In this document: piece by piece, positions 44,187-52,263 of the stretch
How the letters are laid out: the number at the start of each line of letters is the position of its first letter
How positions within the stretch are numbered: position 1 is the first letter of the stretch
From: Pigmentiphaga sp. NML080357
GTDB lineage: Bacteria; Pseudomonadota; Gammaproteobacteria; Burkholderiales; Burkholderiaceae_B
Direction: 5' to 3'
Length of the DNA: 64,000 nt
Assembly (NCBI RefSeq): GCF_002188465.1
Contig: NZ_NINW01000003.1
Span: 1 to 64,000 of the forward strand
Made by a program: the position numbers and the translations under genes
Notes under the pieces: generated by a model
The model's input: only the letters and a program-made list of their open reading frames with translations
Told to the model about the DNA's origin: nothing
Databases searched by the model: none

Positions 44187-44867
44187 TCACCTCAACAGGC
44201 CCTCGATTTCCCCCGCCTGCCGGACATCCCCGAAGTTCTGCACGAAGGTTTCCAGCGAAGCCCGGTGCTCCTCGTCGGACAAGGCCGCCAGGCAGTCCTC
44301 CACCATGATGGGGAAGAAGTCCAGCATCATCGCGTCGCGGCCGGTGGATTCGCAGCAGATGTTGGTCTTGGTCCCGGCGATCAGCAGATGAGTGATGCCC
44401 GCGCTGCGCAGCACGCGCTCCAGCCCCGATGAGCCGTGGGCAAGGGCGCTGTAGCGGTTCTTGCCGAGGTGCACGTCGCCCTCGGCCGCCTCCATCTCTT
44501 GCCACAGTGCCTCCGAGGCCGGGCGCGGGGCGTTGGCCGCGATGGTGCGGGCACGGACGTCGGCCGCGACGAAATAGTCGTAGAACGCGGACCAGTCGGA
44601 TCCCCGCCCGACCTGCTGGTTCGCGTGCGTGACCCACACCACCAGGCCGCCTTGGCGCCGCACGGTGCGGGCCAGGGCGTTGATGTTGCCGACGATGGAG
44701 CGGGACTCGGGCACCTCCGCGGGGCTGCCCGGGGCGACGAAGGTGGGTTGCATGTCGATGACGACAAGAGCGGTATGCTTTGCCTCGAGCCGGTCATGCA
44801 AGTGATAGCGGCCGCGCCGGGCTATGACGCGGTCGACGATGTGCTGGCGTATCGGTAGTTCGTGCAT
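44187..44867 (-). CDS. Isochorismatase-family cysteine hydrolase
   Basis: The 226-residue hydrolase has a complete Asp-Lys-Cys triad: VIDMQPTFV, HLGKNRYSAL and TKTNICCESTGRDA. This marks it as an amidase-type member (ureidoacrylate/biuret/nicotinamidase relatives), in contrast to the Gly-substituted protein at 22649. The N-terminus HIVDRVIARRGRYH..DRLEAKHTALVVID resembles ureidoacrylate hydrolase RutB, but no rut genes are adjacent. The DUF937 gene lies 32 bases upstream in the same direction. Confidence 0.88.
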   Translation of the reverse strand: MHELPIRQHIVDRVIARRGRYHLHDRLEAKHTALVVIDMQPTFVAPGSPAEVPESRSIVGNINALARTVRRQGGLVVWVTHANQQVGRGSDWSAFYDYFVAADVRARTIAANAPRPASEALWQEMEAAEGDVHLGKNRYSALAHGSSGLERVLRSAGITHLLIAGTKTNICCESTGRDAMMLDFFPIMVEDCLAALSDEEHRASLETFVQNFGDVRQAGEIEGLLR

Positions 44868-44899
44868 GCCTCTTCCTCGGATGCTCGCGGCTGCGCGGG

Positions 44900-45517
44900 C
44901 TAGCGCCGCCCGCCGAGCAGGGTGCCGCCAATCTTGATCAGGTCCTCCAGGCCCACCTGCCCGTCGCCGTTCTGGTCGAGCAGGGATCCCAGCAACCCAC
45001 CGCCCAGCCCTCCCTGCTCGCGCGCGGCATCGCGCTCCTGGCCCAGGGTATTGCGCAGGCTGTCGGCGTTCATCCCGCCGGCCTGCACGCGCTGCGCCAG
45101 GAAGGCCATCACGATGGGCGCGAGCATCTTCAGCAGATTGGCGGCATTGCCGCCGCCGATGCCGGTGGCTTCGCCCAGGCCGGTCTCGGCACGCTGCTGG
45201 TTGGCGCCGAAGATGTGGCCGAGGATGGCGTCGGAATCGGTTTGCGCGCCCGGGTTGCCGCCGCCCAGCAGCGATCCCAGCATGCCCTCCAGGCCATTGC
45301 CTCCGGCGTGATCCCGCTGCAGGGCGCCGAACAGCGCTTGCGCTCCCTGCGGCTGGGCCGCATTGTTGCCCATCGCCCCCAGCAGCAAGGGCAGCGCGGC
45401 GCCGACGGCTTGCCGGGTCTGGGCCGCGTCGGTGCCCAGTTGCTGGGCGAGCTGCTGCAAAGGCTCGCCTTGCAACCGGGACATCAGTTCGTCTGACAGG
45501 GAAGTGGAGGCATTCAT
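44900..45517 (-). CDS. DUF937 protein with EF-hand-like C-terminus
   Basis: The 205-residue protein has a DUF937 region rich in Ala, Gly, Gln and Leu (TRQAVGAALPLLLGAMGNNA; FGALQRDHAGGNGLEGMLGSLLGGG). A C-terminal stretch LLDQNGDGQVGLEDLIKIGGTLL fits an EF-hand calcium loop (DxNxDxxVxxxD). No signal peptide is seen. Function is unknown. The 207-base gap upstream (45518-45724) holds no recognisable feature. Confidence 0.82.
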   Translation of the reverse strand: MNASTSLSDELMSRLQGEPLQQLAQQLGTDAAQTRQAVGAALPLLLGAMGNNAAQPQGAQALFGALQRDHAGGNGLEGMLGSLLGGGNPGAQTDSDAILGHIFGANQQRAETGLGEATGIGGGNAANLLKMLAPIVMAFLAQRVQAGGMNADSLRNTLGQERDAAREQGGLGGGLLGSLLDQNGDGQVGLEDLIKIGGTLLGGRR

Positions 45518-45724
45518 GGCAGTTCTCGCTGAAGTGGCCGGCGCCCTGCCGGCATAGCGGCAATCGTAAGGGTGCCGCGCATGAGCCGCTGCGGCGTTAA
45601 CAGACTGATACGATTCCCTGCCAAGACGGCGTTCCTGCCCGCTGTCCCGGGGGAAACTGCCGGCGAAATGAAACAAATCGGCATGGGCCGGCCGGACGGG
45701 CCGCCGCGTCCCGGTCAATCTTCG

Positions 45725-46513
45725 CTAGCGCCCCGGCAGCGCCTGGTAGGCATCCCGCACGGCTTGCGTGCCATGCGCCCGCTCCAGCCGGCGCACCGTG
45801 AAGTGGCCCCGGCCCATGTCCTGGAAATGATCGATGAACAGGGCGTTGATCGCGCCGCCGCCAATGGCGCCGATTACAGGCACGGCCTGGGCCAGCGCCT
45901 TTTCGGACACGGCGATGGAAAAACGCGAGGCGATCTCGGAAATCAGCTTCACCAGCACCGGCGCGCCTCCCTTGACCGTCCCGTGCTGCGCGAGGTACTG
46001 GCTGGCCGAGGCGATGGCTTGCGCCAGCGCGGCGCGCGAGGCGAAATAGCCGGCATCGGTCGCGTCGTCAGCCCGGGAAGAACCGCCCAGCGCCAGCACG
46101 TGCAGGCACTCGAGCCGCGCCTCGGGGCGCTTCAGGTCTTCGCCCTGGCTGCGGGCAATGTCGGCAATGGAGCGCAGCATGATCGTGGTCGAGATCGGCA
46201 ACTCCACCGCCAGGCCCGCCATGCCGAACGCGCCGCCCGCGGCGCCCGAGGCGCCGGCGGCCAGCTTGTGCCACCAGTCGGACGCCGCCGCCGGCTTGGC
46301 CGGATCCATGGTCAGCACCGCCACGTCCAGCGCCTTGCTGATGGAGCGGCGGGTGACCTCGTCGATCATGGACGAAACCCTGTCGGGTAATGCGGCAAGC
46401 GTGCGCTCGATCGGCTTGCCCGCGAGTCCGGCGATGCGGGCGGCGATGCCGGGATGCTCGAGAAGGTGCTTGGCGCGGGCCAGGTCTTGCAGGTCGGAAT
46501 CGGATAGCGGCAT
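45725..46513 (-). CDS. EcsC family protein
   Basis: The 262-residue protein matches the EcsC family pattern: GLAGKPIERTLAALPDRVSSMIDEVTRRSISKALDVAVLTM at residues 28-68, a Gly/Ala-rich amphipathic or membrane-associated segment AAGASGAAGGAFGMAGLAVELPISTTIMLRSIADIARSQGED, and VPVIGAIGGGAINALFIDHFQ near the end. EcsC proteins accompany some ABC exporters but are often orphan, as here. The start at 46513 avoids an Arg/Pro-rich extension. Confidence 0.87.
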   Translation of the reverse strand: MPLSDSDLQDLARAKHLLEHPGIAARIAGLAGKPIERTLAALPDRVSSMIDEVTRRSISKALDVAVLTMDPAKPAAASDWWHKLAAGASGAAGGAFGMAGLAVELPISTTIMLRSIADIARSQGEDLKRPEARLECLHVLALGGSSRADDATDAGYFASRAALAQAIASASQYLAQHGTVKGGAPVLVKLISEIASRFSIAVSEKALAQAVPVIGAIGGGAINALFIDHFQDMGRGHFTVRRLERAHGTQAVRDAYQALPGR

Positions 46514-46650
46514 GGGTGGTCCCCGGAATGCGGAGGGCCGGCGGCACGGCGCGGCAGCCGCCCGCCGGAACGAACTTGGGCCCATGTTAAACAAAAACGG
46601 ATGCGCGTCCGCAGCGGGGATCCCGGCCCTTCCCGCGGGCAGGCACTACA

Positions 46651-46670
46651 ATCATTGATCGATCAATAAT
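46651..46670. promoter_or_regulatory. Probable MarR operator before the DHA2 exporter
   Basis: ATCATTGATCGATCAATAAT contains the perfect 14-base palindrome ATTGATCGATCAAT and sits 17 bases before the exporter ATG. The MarR gene is the last gene of the operon it would control, a typical autoregulatory layout. Confidence 0.65.
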
Positions 46671-46686
46671 TCCGCGCCCTCGCCCC

Positions 46687-48285
46687 ATGTCCACGCTTCC
46701 CCAGCATTCCGAAGGCCAGGTCCTGCCCTTCCGGCAGTCGCTGATGGCCGTCCTCGGCATGTGCTTCGTGATGATGATGGTGGCCATCGACCAGACCGTG
46801 GTGGGCACGGCGCTGCCCACCATCGTGGCCGAGCTGCAGGGGTTCGATCTCTACGCATGGGTGGCGACGGCCTATCTGCTGCCTTCGGTCATCACCGTGC
46901 CCATCTTCGGCCGGCTGGGCGACTACTACGGCCGCAAGCCGTTCGTGATCGCCGCCATCCTCGTCTTCACGCTGGCCTCGGTGTTGTGCGGCGCGGCCAC
47001 GAGCATGCTGTGGCTGGTCGTGGCGCGGGCGCTGCAAGGCATAGGCGGCGGCATGCTGGTGGGCTGCGCATTCGCCTGCATTCCCGACCTGTTCCCCGAG
47101 CCTCGCGTCCGGCTTCGCTGGCAGATCATCGTGAGCTCCGCCTTCGGCATCGCCAACGCCATCGGCCCTTCGCTGGGCGGCGTCATGACCGAACAGTACG
47201 GCTGGCGTTCGGTGTTCTACGTCAACCTGCCGGTCGGGCTGCTGGGAATCCTGTTCGTCGCGCGCTTTCTGCCGCGCATCCGCCACCACACTGCCGGCAA
47301 GATACAGCTCGACTGGCCGGGCGCGCTGCTGATCGCGTTGGCGCTGGGCTGCCTGCAGATGGTGGTGGAACTGCTGCCCAAGGGCACCGCCTCGACCACG
47401 GTCCTGCTCCTCGGCGCCGGCAGCGTGGCCGCCTTCGCCGGGCTGTACTTCTGGGAGCAACGCTGTCCCCAGCCGCTGCTGCCCATCGACATGTTCCGCA
47501 ACCCGGCGCTGGCGGTGCTGTTCGTGCTGGCGACACTGGTGGGCTTCATCATCTTCGCGCTGATGTTCTACGCGCCGCTGCTGCTCCAGGGCGGCTTCGG
47601 CCTGTCGCCCCAGGAGGCGGGCCTGCTCATCACGCCCATGGCAGCCTGCATTACCGTGGGCAGCATCCTGAACGGCCGCATCATCAGCCACATCGACAAG
47701 CCCAACCGCATGCTGTATGCGGGCTTTGCCACGCTGGCGGTGGCCTGCCTGGGCGTCGTCACCACCCACCACGACACGCCGCACCTCTTGTTCGCGTTCT
47801 ACATGTTCCTGGCTGGCATAGGCATAGGCTTCACCATGCCCAACCTGACCATCTTCGCCCAGCACACCGCCGACCGCACCCACCTGGGCATCGCCACCGC
47901 CACGCTGCAATCCACGCGCATGGTGGGCGGCATGCTGGGCACGGCCATCGTCGGCACCATCGTCTCGCACAGCTATCTGTGGCGCGTGACCGAGGTGCTG
48001 CAATCGGAGAATGCGATGCAATGGCTGCCGCAACTCCATAATCCCCAGGTCCTGGTGGATCCCCAGGCGCAGCGCACGCTCGCCGAACAGTTCGCCCAGC
48101 ATGGCGGCCATGCGACCGAACTGCTCGAGCACGTCCGCGAGGCCCTGGTCTCGGGCATCCACAACGGCCAGATCCTCGCGGTGCTCGTCGCCTTGGCCGG
48201 GCTGTGGCTGGTGCGCCGCGTGCCGGCCATCCAGATCGTCCGGCCCGAACGGGGCAAGCGGGCAAGCTCCGAGGACACCCCGTGA
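46687..48285 (+). CDS. DHA2-family (14-TMS) MFS multidrug exporter
   Basis: The 532-residue permease has MMMVAIDQTVVGTALPTIVAEL in helix 1, which matches the DHA2 motif. The loop 2-3 motif is GRLGDYYGRKPF, and motif C is SSAFGIANAIGPSLGGVMTEQYGWRSVFYVNLPVGLLG. Fourteen hydrophobic segments are consistent with proton-driven drug export. The MarR gene overlaps its end by four bases. An operator palindrome precedes the start. Confidence 0.93.
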   Translation: MSTLPQHSEGQVLPFRQSLMAVLGMCFVMMMVAIDQTVVGTALPTIVAELQGFDLYAWVATAYLLPSVITVPIFGRLGDYYGRKPFVIAAILVFTLASVLCGAATSMLWLVVARALQGIGGGMLVGCAFACIPDLFPEPRVRLRWQIIVSSAFGIANAIGPSLGGVMTEQYGWRSVFYVNLPVGLLGILFVARFLPRIRHHTAGKIQLDWPGALLIALALGCLQMVVELLPKGTASTTVLLLGAGSVAAFAGLYFWEQRCPQPLLPIDMFRNPALAVLFVLATLVGFIIFALMFYAPLLLQGGFGLSPQEAGLLITPMAACITVGSILNGRIISHIDKPNRMLYAGFATLAVACLGVVTTHHDTPHLLFAFYMFLAGIGIGFTMPNLTIFAQHTADRTHLGIATATLQSTRMVGGMLGTAIVGTIVSHSYLWRVTEVLQSENAMQWLPQLHNPQVLVDPQAQRTLAEQFAQHGGHATELLEHVREALVSGIHNGQILAVLVALAGLWLVRRVPAIQIVRPERGKRASSEDTP

Positions 48286-48728
48286 ACCGCGAACAGCGGG
48301 GCCTGCAGGTCATCCAGCGCCTGGGGCAGACCTACCGCGCCATGCAGGCCGGCTTCAGCGGCCGCGTCGGGCATGCCCTGCCGCGCTGGCGCATCCTGCT
48401 GACGCTGTCCGAGAACGGCACCTGCTCGCAGAAGCTCCTGGCCGAGCGCTGCCGGCTCGATCCGGCTTCGCTGACGCGCCTGCTCCACGCCCTGGAACAA
48501 CTCGGTTGGATCGCGCGGCAAGTAGATGCCCAGGACAACCGCCTGACCAACGTCAGCCTCACGCGTGCGGGGCAAGAGGTGGTGGACGAGGCCATGCCGC
48601 GGCGGGCGGCGTTCTTCGACGAGGCCTTGCGGGGCTTGTCGGAAAAGGAACTGGATGCGCTGCTGCACGCGCTGGAAATCCTCGAGACGAACTTCAAGCG
48701 CGCAGCCGTGGAGCGTGCCGGCGAGTAG
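48282..48728 (+). CDS. MarR-family repressor of the DHA2 exporter
   Basis: The 148-residue winged-helix protein has LLTLSENGTCSQKLLAERCRLDPASLTRLLHALEQLGWIARQVDAQDNRLTNVSLTRAGQEV, the MarR recognition helix and the DxRxxxxxLT wing variant. The start is GTG overlapping the exporter TGA (GTGA). Cotranscription with the exporter and the palindrome upstream of the pair predict substrate-responsive autorepression. Confidence 0.92.
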   Translation: MNREQRGLQVIQRLGQTYRAMQAGFSGRVGHALPRWRILLTLSENGTCSQKLLAERCRLDPASLTRLLHALEQLGWIARQVDAQDNRLTNVSLTRAGQEVVDEAMPRRAAFFDEALRGLSEKELDALLHALEILETNFKRAAVERAGE

Positions 48729-48766
48729 GCCCGGCGAGCACCGGATACGGCCGGAGTAGGCTGTGC

Positions 48767-49192
48767 CTAGTTCCGGTCGATACGTTCCCCGTACAGTTCC
48801 AGCCTGACATCGCGCAGCCGGTAGCCGAGCGCCCGCGCGGCCGCCTCGTGCATGCGCAAGAGGCCGGCCTCGGGCAGCTCGATGATCTCGCCCGTATGGA
48901 CGTCGATCAGGTGCGCGTGCCGTTCCCGCTGCGCCAGTTCCCATACCGCGCGGCCCTGCGTGAACACGTGGCGGCGGACCATGCCGCGATCCAGGAATTC
49001 CTTGAGGATCCGGTAGACCGACGACAGGCTGAGCGCCGGATCCGCCTTGCGGGCGCGCATCAGCAGGTCTTCCGCCGTGGGGTGGTCGGACGCTTCCTTC
49101 AACGCATCGAGCACGGCCTGGCGGCCCTTGGTGACGCGCATGCCGGCCAGGGAAGGCAGCGCCGGCGGTGCAACGGTACCTGCAATGGGCAT
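48767..49192 (-). CDS. Fur-superfamily regulator without structural-zinc cysteines
   Basis: The 141-residue protein has the Fur winged helix (MRVTKGRQAVLDALKEASDHPTAEDLLMRARKADPALSLSSVYRILKEFLDRGMV) and a short dimerisation domain with RERHAHLIDVHTGEIIELPE. That His/Asp/Glu pattern can hold a regulatory metal, but the CxxC zinc-binding pairs of Fur/Zur are absent; no Cys is visible in the chain. GGAGG precedes the ATG at 49192, one base after the PadR-type stop, so both regulators are cotranscribed. Confidence 0.88.
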   Translation of the reverse strand: MPIAGTVAPPALPSLAGMRVTKGRQAVLDALKEASDHPTAEDLLMRARKADPALSLSSVYRILKEFLDRGMVRRHVFTQGRAVWELAQRERHAHLIDVHTGEIIELPEAGLLRMHEAAARALGYRLRDVRLELYGERIDRN

Positions 49193-49193
49193 G

Positions 49194-49790
49194 TCAGCCT
49201 CCGCTGATCTCCTTGGCGGCCTTTTCGAGCACGTCCAGCACACGCTGGGTTTCGGCATCGGACCAGCCGCGTGAATGGAAGGCGACCGCCGCGCGCAGCG
49301 TATGCATCGCCTGGTGCACGGACGGCGGCATGGCGCGTCCTGAGAGCGACTGCGCGGTGACGTTCATCCGGTTCAGCACGGCATCCACCGTGGCCCGGTT
49401 CTGCCCCAGGAACTCGCGGCCTTCCTCGGTGACCTCGAACGATCGCTTGGCGCCTTCGGTGCTGGCGGCGCGGATGTGGCCTTGCTCTTCCAGCAGCGTC
49501 AACGTGGGATAGACCGACCCCGGACTGGGGGCGTAGACGCCGCCGAAGCGCTGCTCCAGTTCCTTGATGAGCTCGTAGCCCGAACTGGGCTGCTCGGCAA
49601 TCAGGGCCAGCAACACCAGGCGCAAGTCCCCGGGACCGAAGATGCGGCGGCTGCCGCGGCCAAAACCCCAGCCGCCGTCGCCAAAGCCGCCCCGGCCGTG
49701 CCCTTCCCCGAAGGGACCGTGGCCACGGTGGCCGCCCCGGCCTGCCATCCAAGCGGGCCATGCGGCCCAGATTCTGTGAGGGTGGAACAT
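49194..49790 (-). CDS. PadR-family regulator with His/Gly-rich N-terminus (YqjI/NfeR-like)
   Basis: The 198-residue protein has an N-terminal extension of about 50 residues rich in Gly, His, Phe and Arg (GRGGHRGHGPFGEGHGRGGF). The PadR winged helix follows (LRLVLLALIAEQPSSGYELIKELEQRFGGVYAPSPGSVYPTLTLLEEQGHI) and then a helical dimerisation tail. The layout matches E. coli YqjI/NfeR, a nickel-responsive repressor of a ferric reductase; the His-rich leader is the likely metal site. A palindrome upstream suggests autoregulation. No ferric-reductase gene is adjacent. Confidence 0.88.
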   Translation of the reverse strand: MFHPHRIWAAWPAWMAGRGGHRGHGPFGEGHGRGGFGDGGWGFGRGSRRIFGPGDLRLVLLALIAEQPSSGYELIKELEQRFGGVYAPSPGSVYPTLTLLEEQGHIRAASTEGAKRSFEVTEEGREFLGQNRATVDAVLNRMNVTAQSLSGRAMPPSVHQAMHTLRAAVAFHSRGWSDAETQRVLDVLEKAAKEISGG

Positions 49791-49813
49791 GAGACACTCC
49801 TTAGATACAGTTC

Positions 49814-49827
49814 AACGATATATCGTT
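49814..49827. promoter_or_regulatory. Operator of the PadR-Fur regulator pair
   Basis: AACGATATATCGTT is a perfect 14-base palindrome 24 bases before the PadR-type start codon, in a short AT-rich window between convergent-facing GC-rich genes. PadR/YqjI-type regulators bind such ATAT-centred palindromes, so it is the likely autoregulatory site. Confidence 0.65.
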
Positions 49828-49878
49828 TTAGTGTATCGCGCAAGTATCGATGCCATCCTCATCGCCACAGGGCTCGCT

Positions 49879-50778
49879 CTATGGGCGCGTGGAAACGGGC
49901 CTCGACGCGCCGCGCGCCAGTGCCAGGCGGACGAATTCCCGCGCCGCGGCCGTCTGGTAGGCGCCCCGGCGCTGCATGAGAACGGCCGTACGCTTCAGCC
50001 GCGAGGGAGCGAGCGCGATGGCTACGAGCCCCTCGCGCTCGCTGGCGATCTTCGCGGGCAACAGCGTGGAAAGCGCCGTGCGGCGGACGATCTCGATCAC
50101 GGCGCCCAGCGAATTCGCCTCCATCAGGACGCGCGGACGAAGATTGTTCTGCCGGCAATAGCGATCGATCTGCTCGCGCGTCGCGAACTCGGCGGTCAGC
50201 AGGACGAGCGACTCGTCGTTCAGGGCCCGCAGGCCGATCGTCTTGCGGCCGGCGAGCCGGTGTCCGCGGCCGACGACCAGGGCGAGGGTCTCCACCAGCA
50301 GCCCGCGCGACGAAATGTCGGCCGAGTGCACTTCCTCGAACCCGATGCCGATGTCGTATTCGTCGTCCGCCAGCGCGGCTTCGATGCGTTCCTGGGGCAT
50401 TTCGCGAATCGTCAATGCGACATTGGGATAGCGCTCATGGAAGCCCTCCACGAGGGGGCCGATCAGATAGGCTGCGAACGTGGGCGTGATGGCAATGCGC
50501 AAGGACCCTCGGCTGAGGTCGCCCACGTCGTGGATGGCGCGCCGGCCTTCTTCCAGGTCCTGGAGGGCCTTGCGGGCATGGCTGAAGTAGACCTGGCCGG
50601 CATCCGTGAGCCGCGTCGCGCGGCCGGACCTGTCGAACAACTGCGCCCCCAGCATGTCTTCCAGCTGCCGTATCTGCTGCGACAGCGCCGGCTGCGACAC
50701 ATGCAGGGCCGCCGCCGCGCGTGTGAAGCTGCGATGTTCGGCCACGGCCAGCAAATAGTGGATAGGGCGAAGCAGCAT
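49879..50778 (-). CDS. LysR-type regulator (CynR-like)
   Basis: The 299-residue protein has an N-terminal HTH ([49 protein letters not shown]) and an effector domain of the CynR/BenM group. It is divergent from the nucleoside deaminase gene, with a T-N11-A palindrome between, so it is the probable activator of that gene. A start 12 bases earlier (50790) is also possible. Confidence 0.92.
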   Translation of the reverse strand: MLLRPIHYLLAVAEHRSFTRAAAALHVSQPALSQQIRQLEDMLGAQLFDRSGRATRLTDAGQVYFSHARKALQDLEEGRRAIHDVGDLSRGSLRIAITPTFAAYLIGPLVEGFHERYPNVALTIREMPQERIEAALADDEYDIGIGFEEVHSADISSRGLLVETLALVVGRGHRLAGRKTIGLRALNDESLVLLTAEFATREQIDRYCRQNNLRPRVLMEANSLGAVIEIVRRTALSTLLPAKIASEREGLVAIALAPSRLKRTAVLMQRRGAYQTAAAREFVRLALARGASRPVSTRP

Positions 50779-50798
50779 GGACGATCCCATAAGCCGTA

Positions 50799-50815
50799 AT
50801 TATCGAAAAGATAAT
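50799..50815. promoter_or_regulatory. LysR-type binding site between lysR and deaminase
   Basis: ATTATC-GAAAA-GATAAT is a perfect interrupted palindrome containing the T-N11-A LysR core (TATC-N5-GATA). It lies just upstream of the LysR start and about 77 bases before the deaminase ATG, in the only AT-rich stretch of the gap. Confidence 0.6.
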
Positions 50816-50891
50816 AAATCCGTCTTTTATCTTATTGATCGCCCGACGTAAGCTTGAAGCAGGCCGCCCCGGCCTCATTGGAGACACGAAC

Positions 50892-51359
50892 ATGAACATG
50901 CCCGAGCATTTCCTGCGCATGGCGGTCGATCTCGCCCGCAAGAACGCAGAGTGCGGCGGCCGGCCCTTCGGCGCGGTCATCGTCAGGAACGGTTCGGTCA
51001 TCGGCACCGGCGTCAACCAGATCCTCTCGTGCGCCGATCCCACCGCCCATGCGGAACTCTCCGCGATCCGCGCGGCCTGTCGCTCGCTGGGTTCGCCATG
51101 CCTGCACGGCTGCGTGGTGTACGCCAGCGGGCAGCCCTGCCCGATGTGCCTGGCCGCCATCCACATGACCGGCATACGCGAGGTCGTGTACGCCTACTCG
51201 AACGACGATGCCGAACCTTATGGATTGTCGTCGGCGCCCGTCTACCGCGAGATGGCCCTGCCCCTGTCCGAGCAGTCCATCCGCATCGTCCATCATCCGA
51301 TCTCGCCCGCCCCGCCGCTGTACGAGTGGTGGCAGGCAGCCGTCACCGAACGGGCTTGA
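50892..51359 (+). CDS. Nucleoside/base deaminase (cytidine deaminase-like zinc fold)
   Basis: The 155-residue enzyme has zinc ligands and catalytic Glu in the TAHAELSAI motif and the PCPMC motif (YASGQPCPMCLAAI). The layout corresponds to the guanine deaminase/CodA-like/TadA group. The tail PLYEWWQAA is like that of some guanine or isoguanine deaminases rather than TadA, and a regulated catabolic position next to LysR supports a nutrient role. TTGGAGACACGAAC precedes the ATG at 50892. Substrate unknown. Confidence 0.85.
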   Translation: MNMPEHFLRMAVDLARKNAECGGRPFGAVIVRNGSVIGTGVNQILSCADPTAHAELSAIRAACRSLGSPCLHGCVVYASGQPCPMCLAAIHMTGIREVVYAYSNDDAEPYGLSSAPVYREMALPLSEQSIRIVHHPISPAPPLYEWWQAAVTERA

Positions 51360-51409
51360 ACCCCGGGGCGGCAGTGCGCCGATCGGGAACGCATCGCTGC
51401 CTGTCCTCG

Positions 51410-51601
51410 TCAGGAGCGAAAGAGCGGCGTGGCCAGCCACGCCGAAATGTACAACCCCAGGCCGAACACCGCGTGCGTCACGAGGCTGCGCAGGCGCGCC
51501 GCATTGGGCCGCGGCGTCTTGGACGCCGCGATGCCAGCGCCCAGCCCCGGCTGCAGGATGAAGAACGGCGCGACGACGGTCGCAACGCCCAGGGCCAGGG
51601 C
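51410..51601 (-). pseudogene. DUF2938 protein remnant, 5' part deleted
   Basis: The minus strand encodes the last 60 or so residues of a DUF2938 membrane protein (LGVATVVAPFFILQPGLGAG, ASKTPRPNAARLRSLVTHAV, FGLGLYISAWLATP) with its stop. Upstream of about 51601 the frame runs into the antisense of an MFS gene and homology ends. The N-terminal two thirds, start codon and promoter are missing, so it is not expressed as a normal protein. Confidence 0.75.
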
Positions 51602-51602
51602 C

Positions 51603-52154
51603 GGCGCCCTCTCGGCCGCAGGCCTCGTGGTGGCGGCGGCGGGCCTGGCATGGCTGGCCGCGATACCGCTGGGGCAGCAATCGATGGCCATCATCTGGCC
51701 GATGCTGCTGATCGGCATCGGCACGGGCTTGCCGTGGGGCCTGATGGACGACCTCTCGGTCAGCGTCGTGCCCAAGGAGCGTGCCGGCATGGCGACCGGC
51801 ATCTTTTCCACCATGCGGCTCGCTGGCGAAGCCGTGGCCCTGGCCGCCGCGGCGGCGCTGCTGCTCGCGCTGATGCAGTCCGGGCTGGCGCAGGCCCTGC
51901 ACGATCCTCGCGCCATGGCGTCCATTCCCGCCATCGCCAACGACATGGCGGCCGGCGCGCTGGAACAAGCGTCCACACAACTGGGCGAAGGAGGCAAGAC
52001 GCTGCTGGTGAGCATCTATGCCGGCGCCTTCCGCGTCATGCTGCTCGTGCTGGCCGCGCTGACCGTGGCGGGCGCGCTGGCGGCCTGGCTGCTGCTCAGG
52101 CCGGCGCGGTCCGCCGAGGCCCGCGGTTCGGCTGCGGGGCGGGCTTGCACCTGA
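51603..52154 (+). pseudogene. MFS transporter remnant, 5' part deleted
   Basis: The plus strand from GALSAAGLVVAAAGLAWLA onward encodes the last 180 or so residues of a 14-TMS DHA2-type exporter, including MLLIGIGTGLPWGLMDD and KERAGMATGIFSTMRLAGEA, plus a normal C-terminal helix and stop. The first 60% or more of the gene is absent. The region just upstream is the antisense of the DUF2938 remnant, so both genes lost their 5' halves at the same point (51600-51605). Confidence 0.78.
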
Positions 52155-52183
52155 ACGCCCATGGAATGCCTATGCGGCGCCAT

Positions 52184-52203
52184 AAGATACAAAAACGTAT
52201 CTT
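52184..52203. promoter_or_regulatory. TetR operator A before mipA
   Basis: AAGATAC-AAAAAC-GTATCTT has perfect 7-base arms. Site B repeats it 42 bases downstream (four helical turns), so two dimers could bind on one face of the DNA. The same motif precedes the TetR gene at 55015. Confidence 0.78.
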
Positions 52204-52225
52204 GACGACCTTCCGTTGGCCCAAT

Positions 52226-52245
52226 AAGATACACAAACGTATCTT
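52226..52245. promoter_or_regulatory. TetR operator B before mipA
   Basis: AAGATAC-ACAAAC-GTATCTT has perfect arms identical to site A. It ends 18 bases before the mipA ATG, overlapping where the ribosome-binding and promoter region should be. Confidence 0.78.
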
Positions 52246-52263
52246 AACTCCATCGGAGCTTTC

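Noticed and set aside
44187-44867. RutB of the pyrimidine degradation pathway
   Set aside because: The N-terminus is RutB-like, but no other rut gene is present, so only the cysteine-hydrolase family is called.
50892-51359. tRNA adenosine deaminase TadA
   Set aside because: The fold matches, but the C-terminal PLYEWWQ and divergent LysR control fit a catabolic deaminase better.
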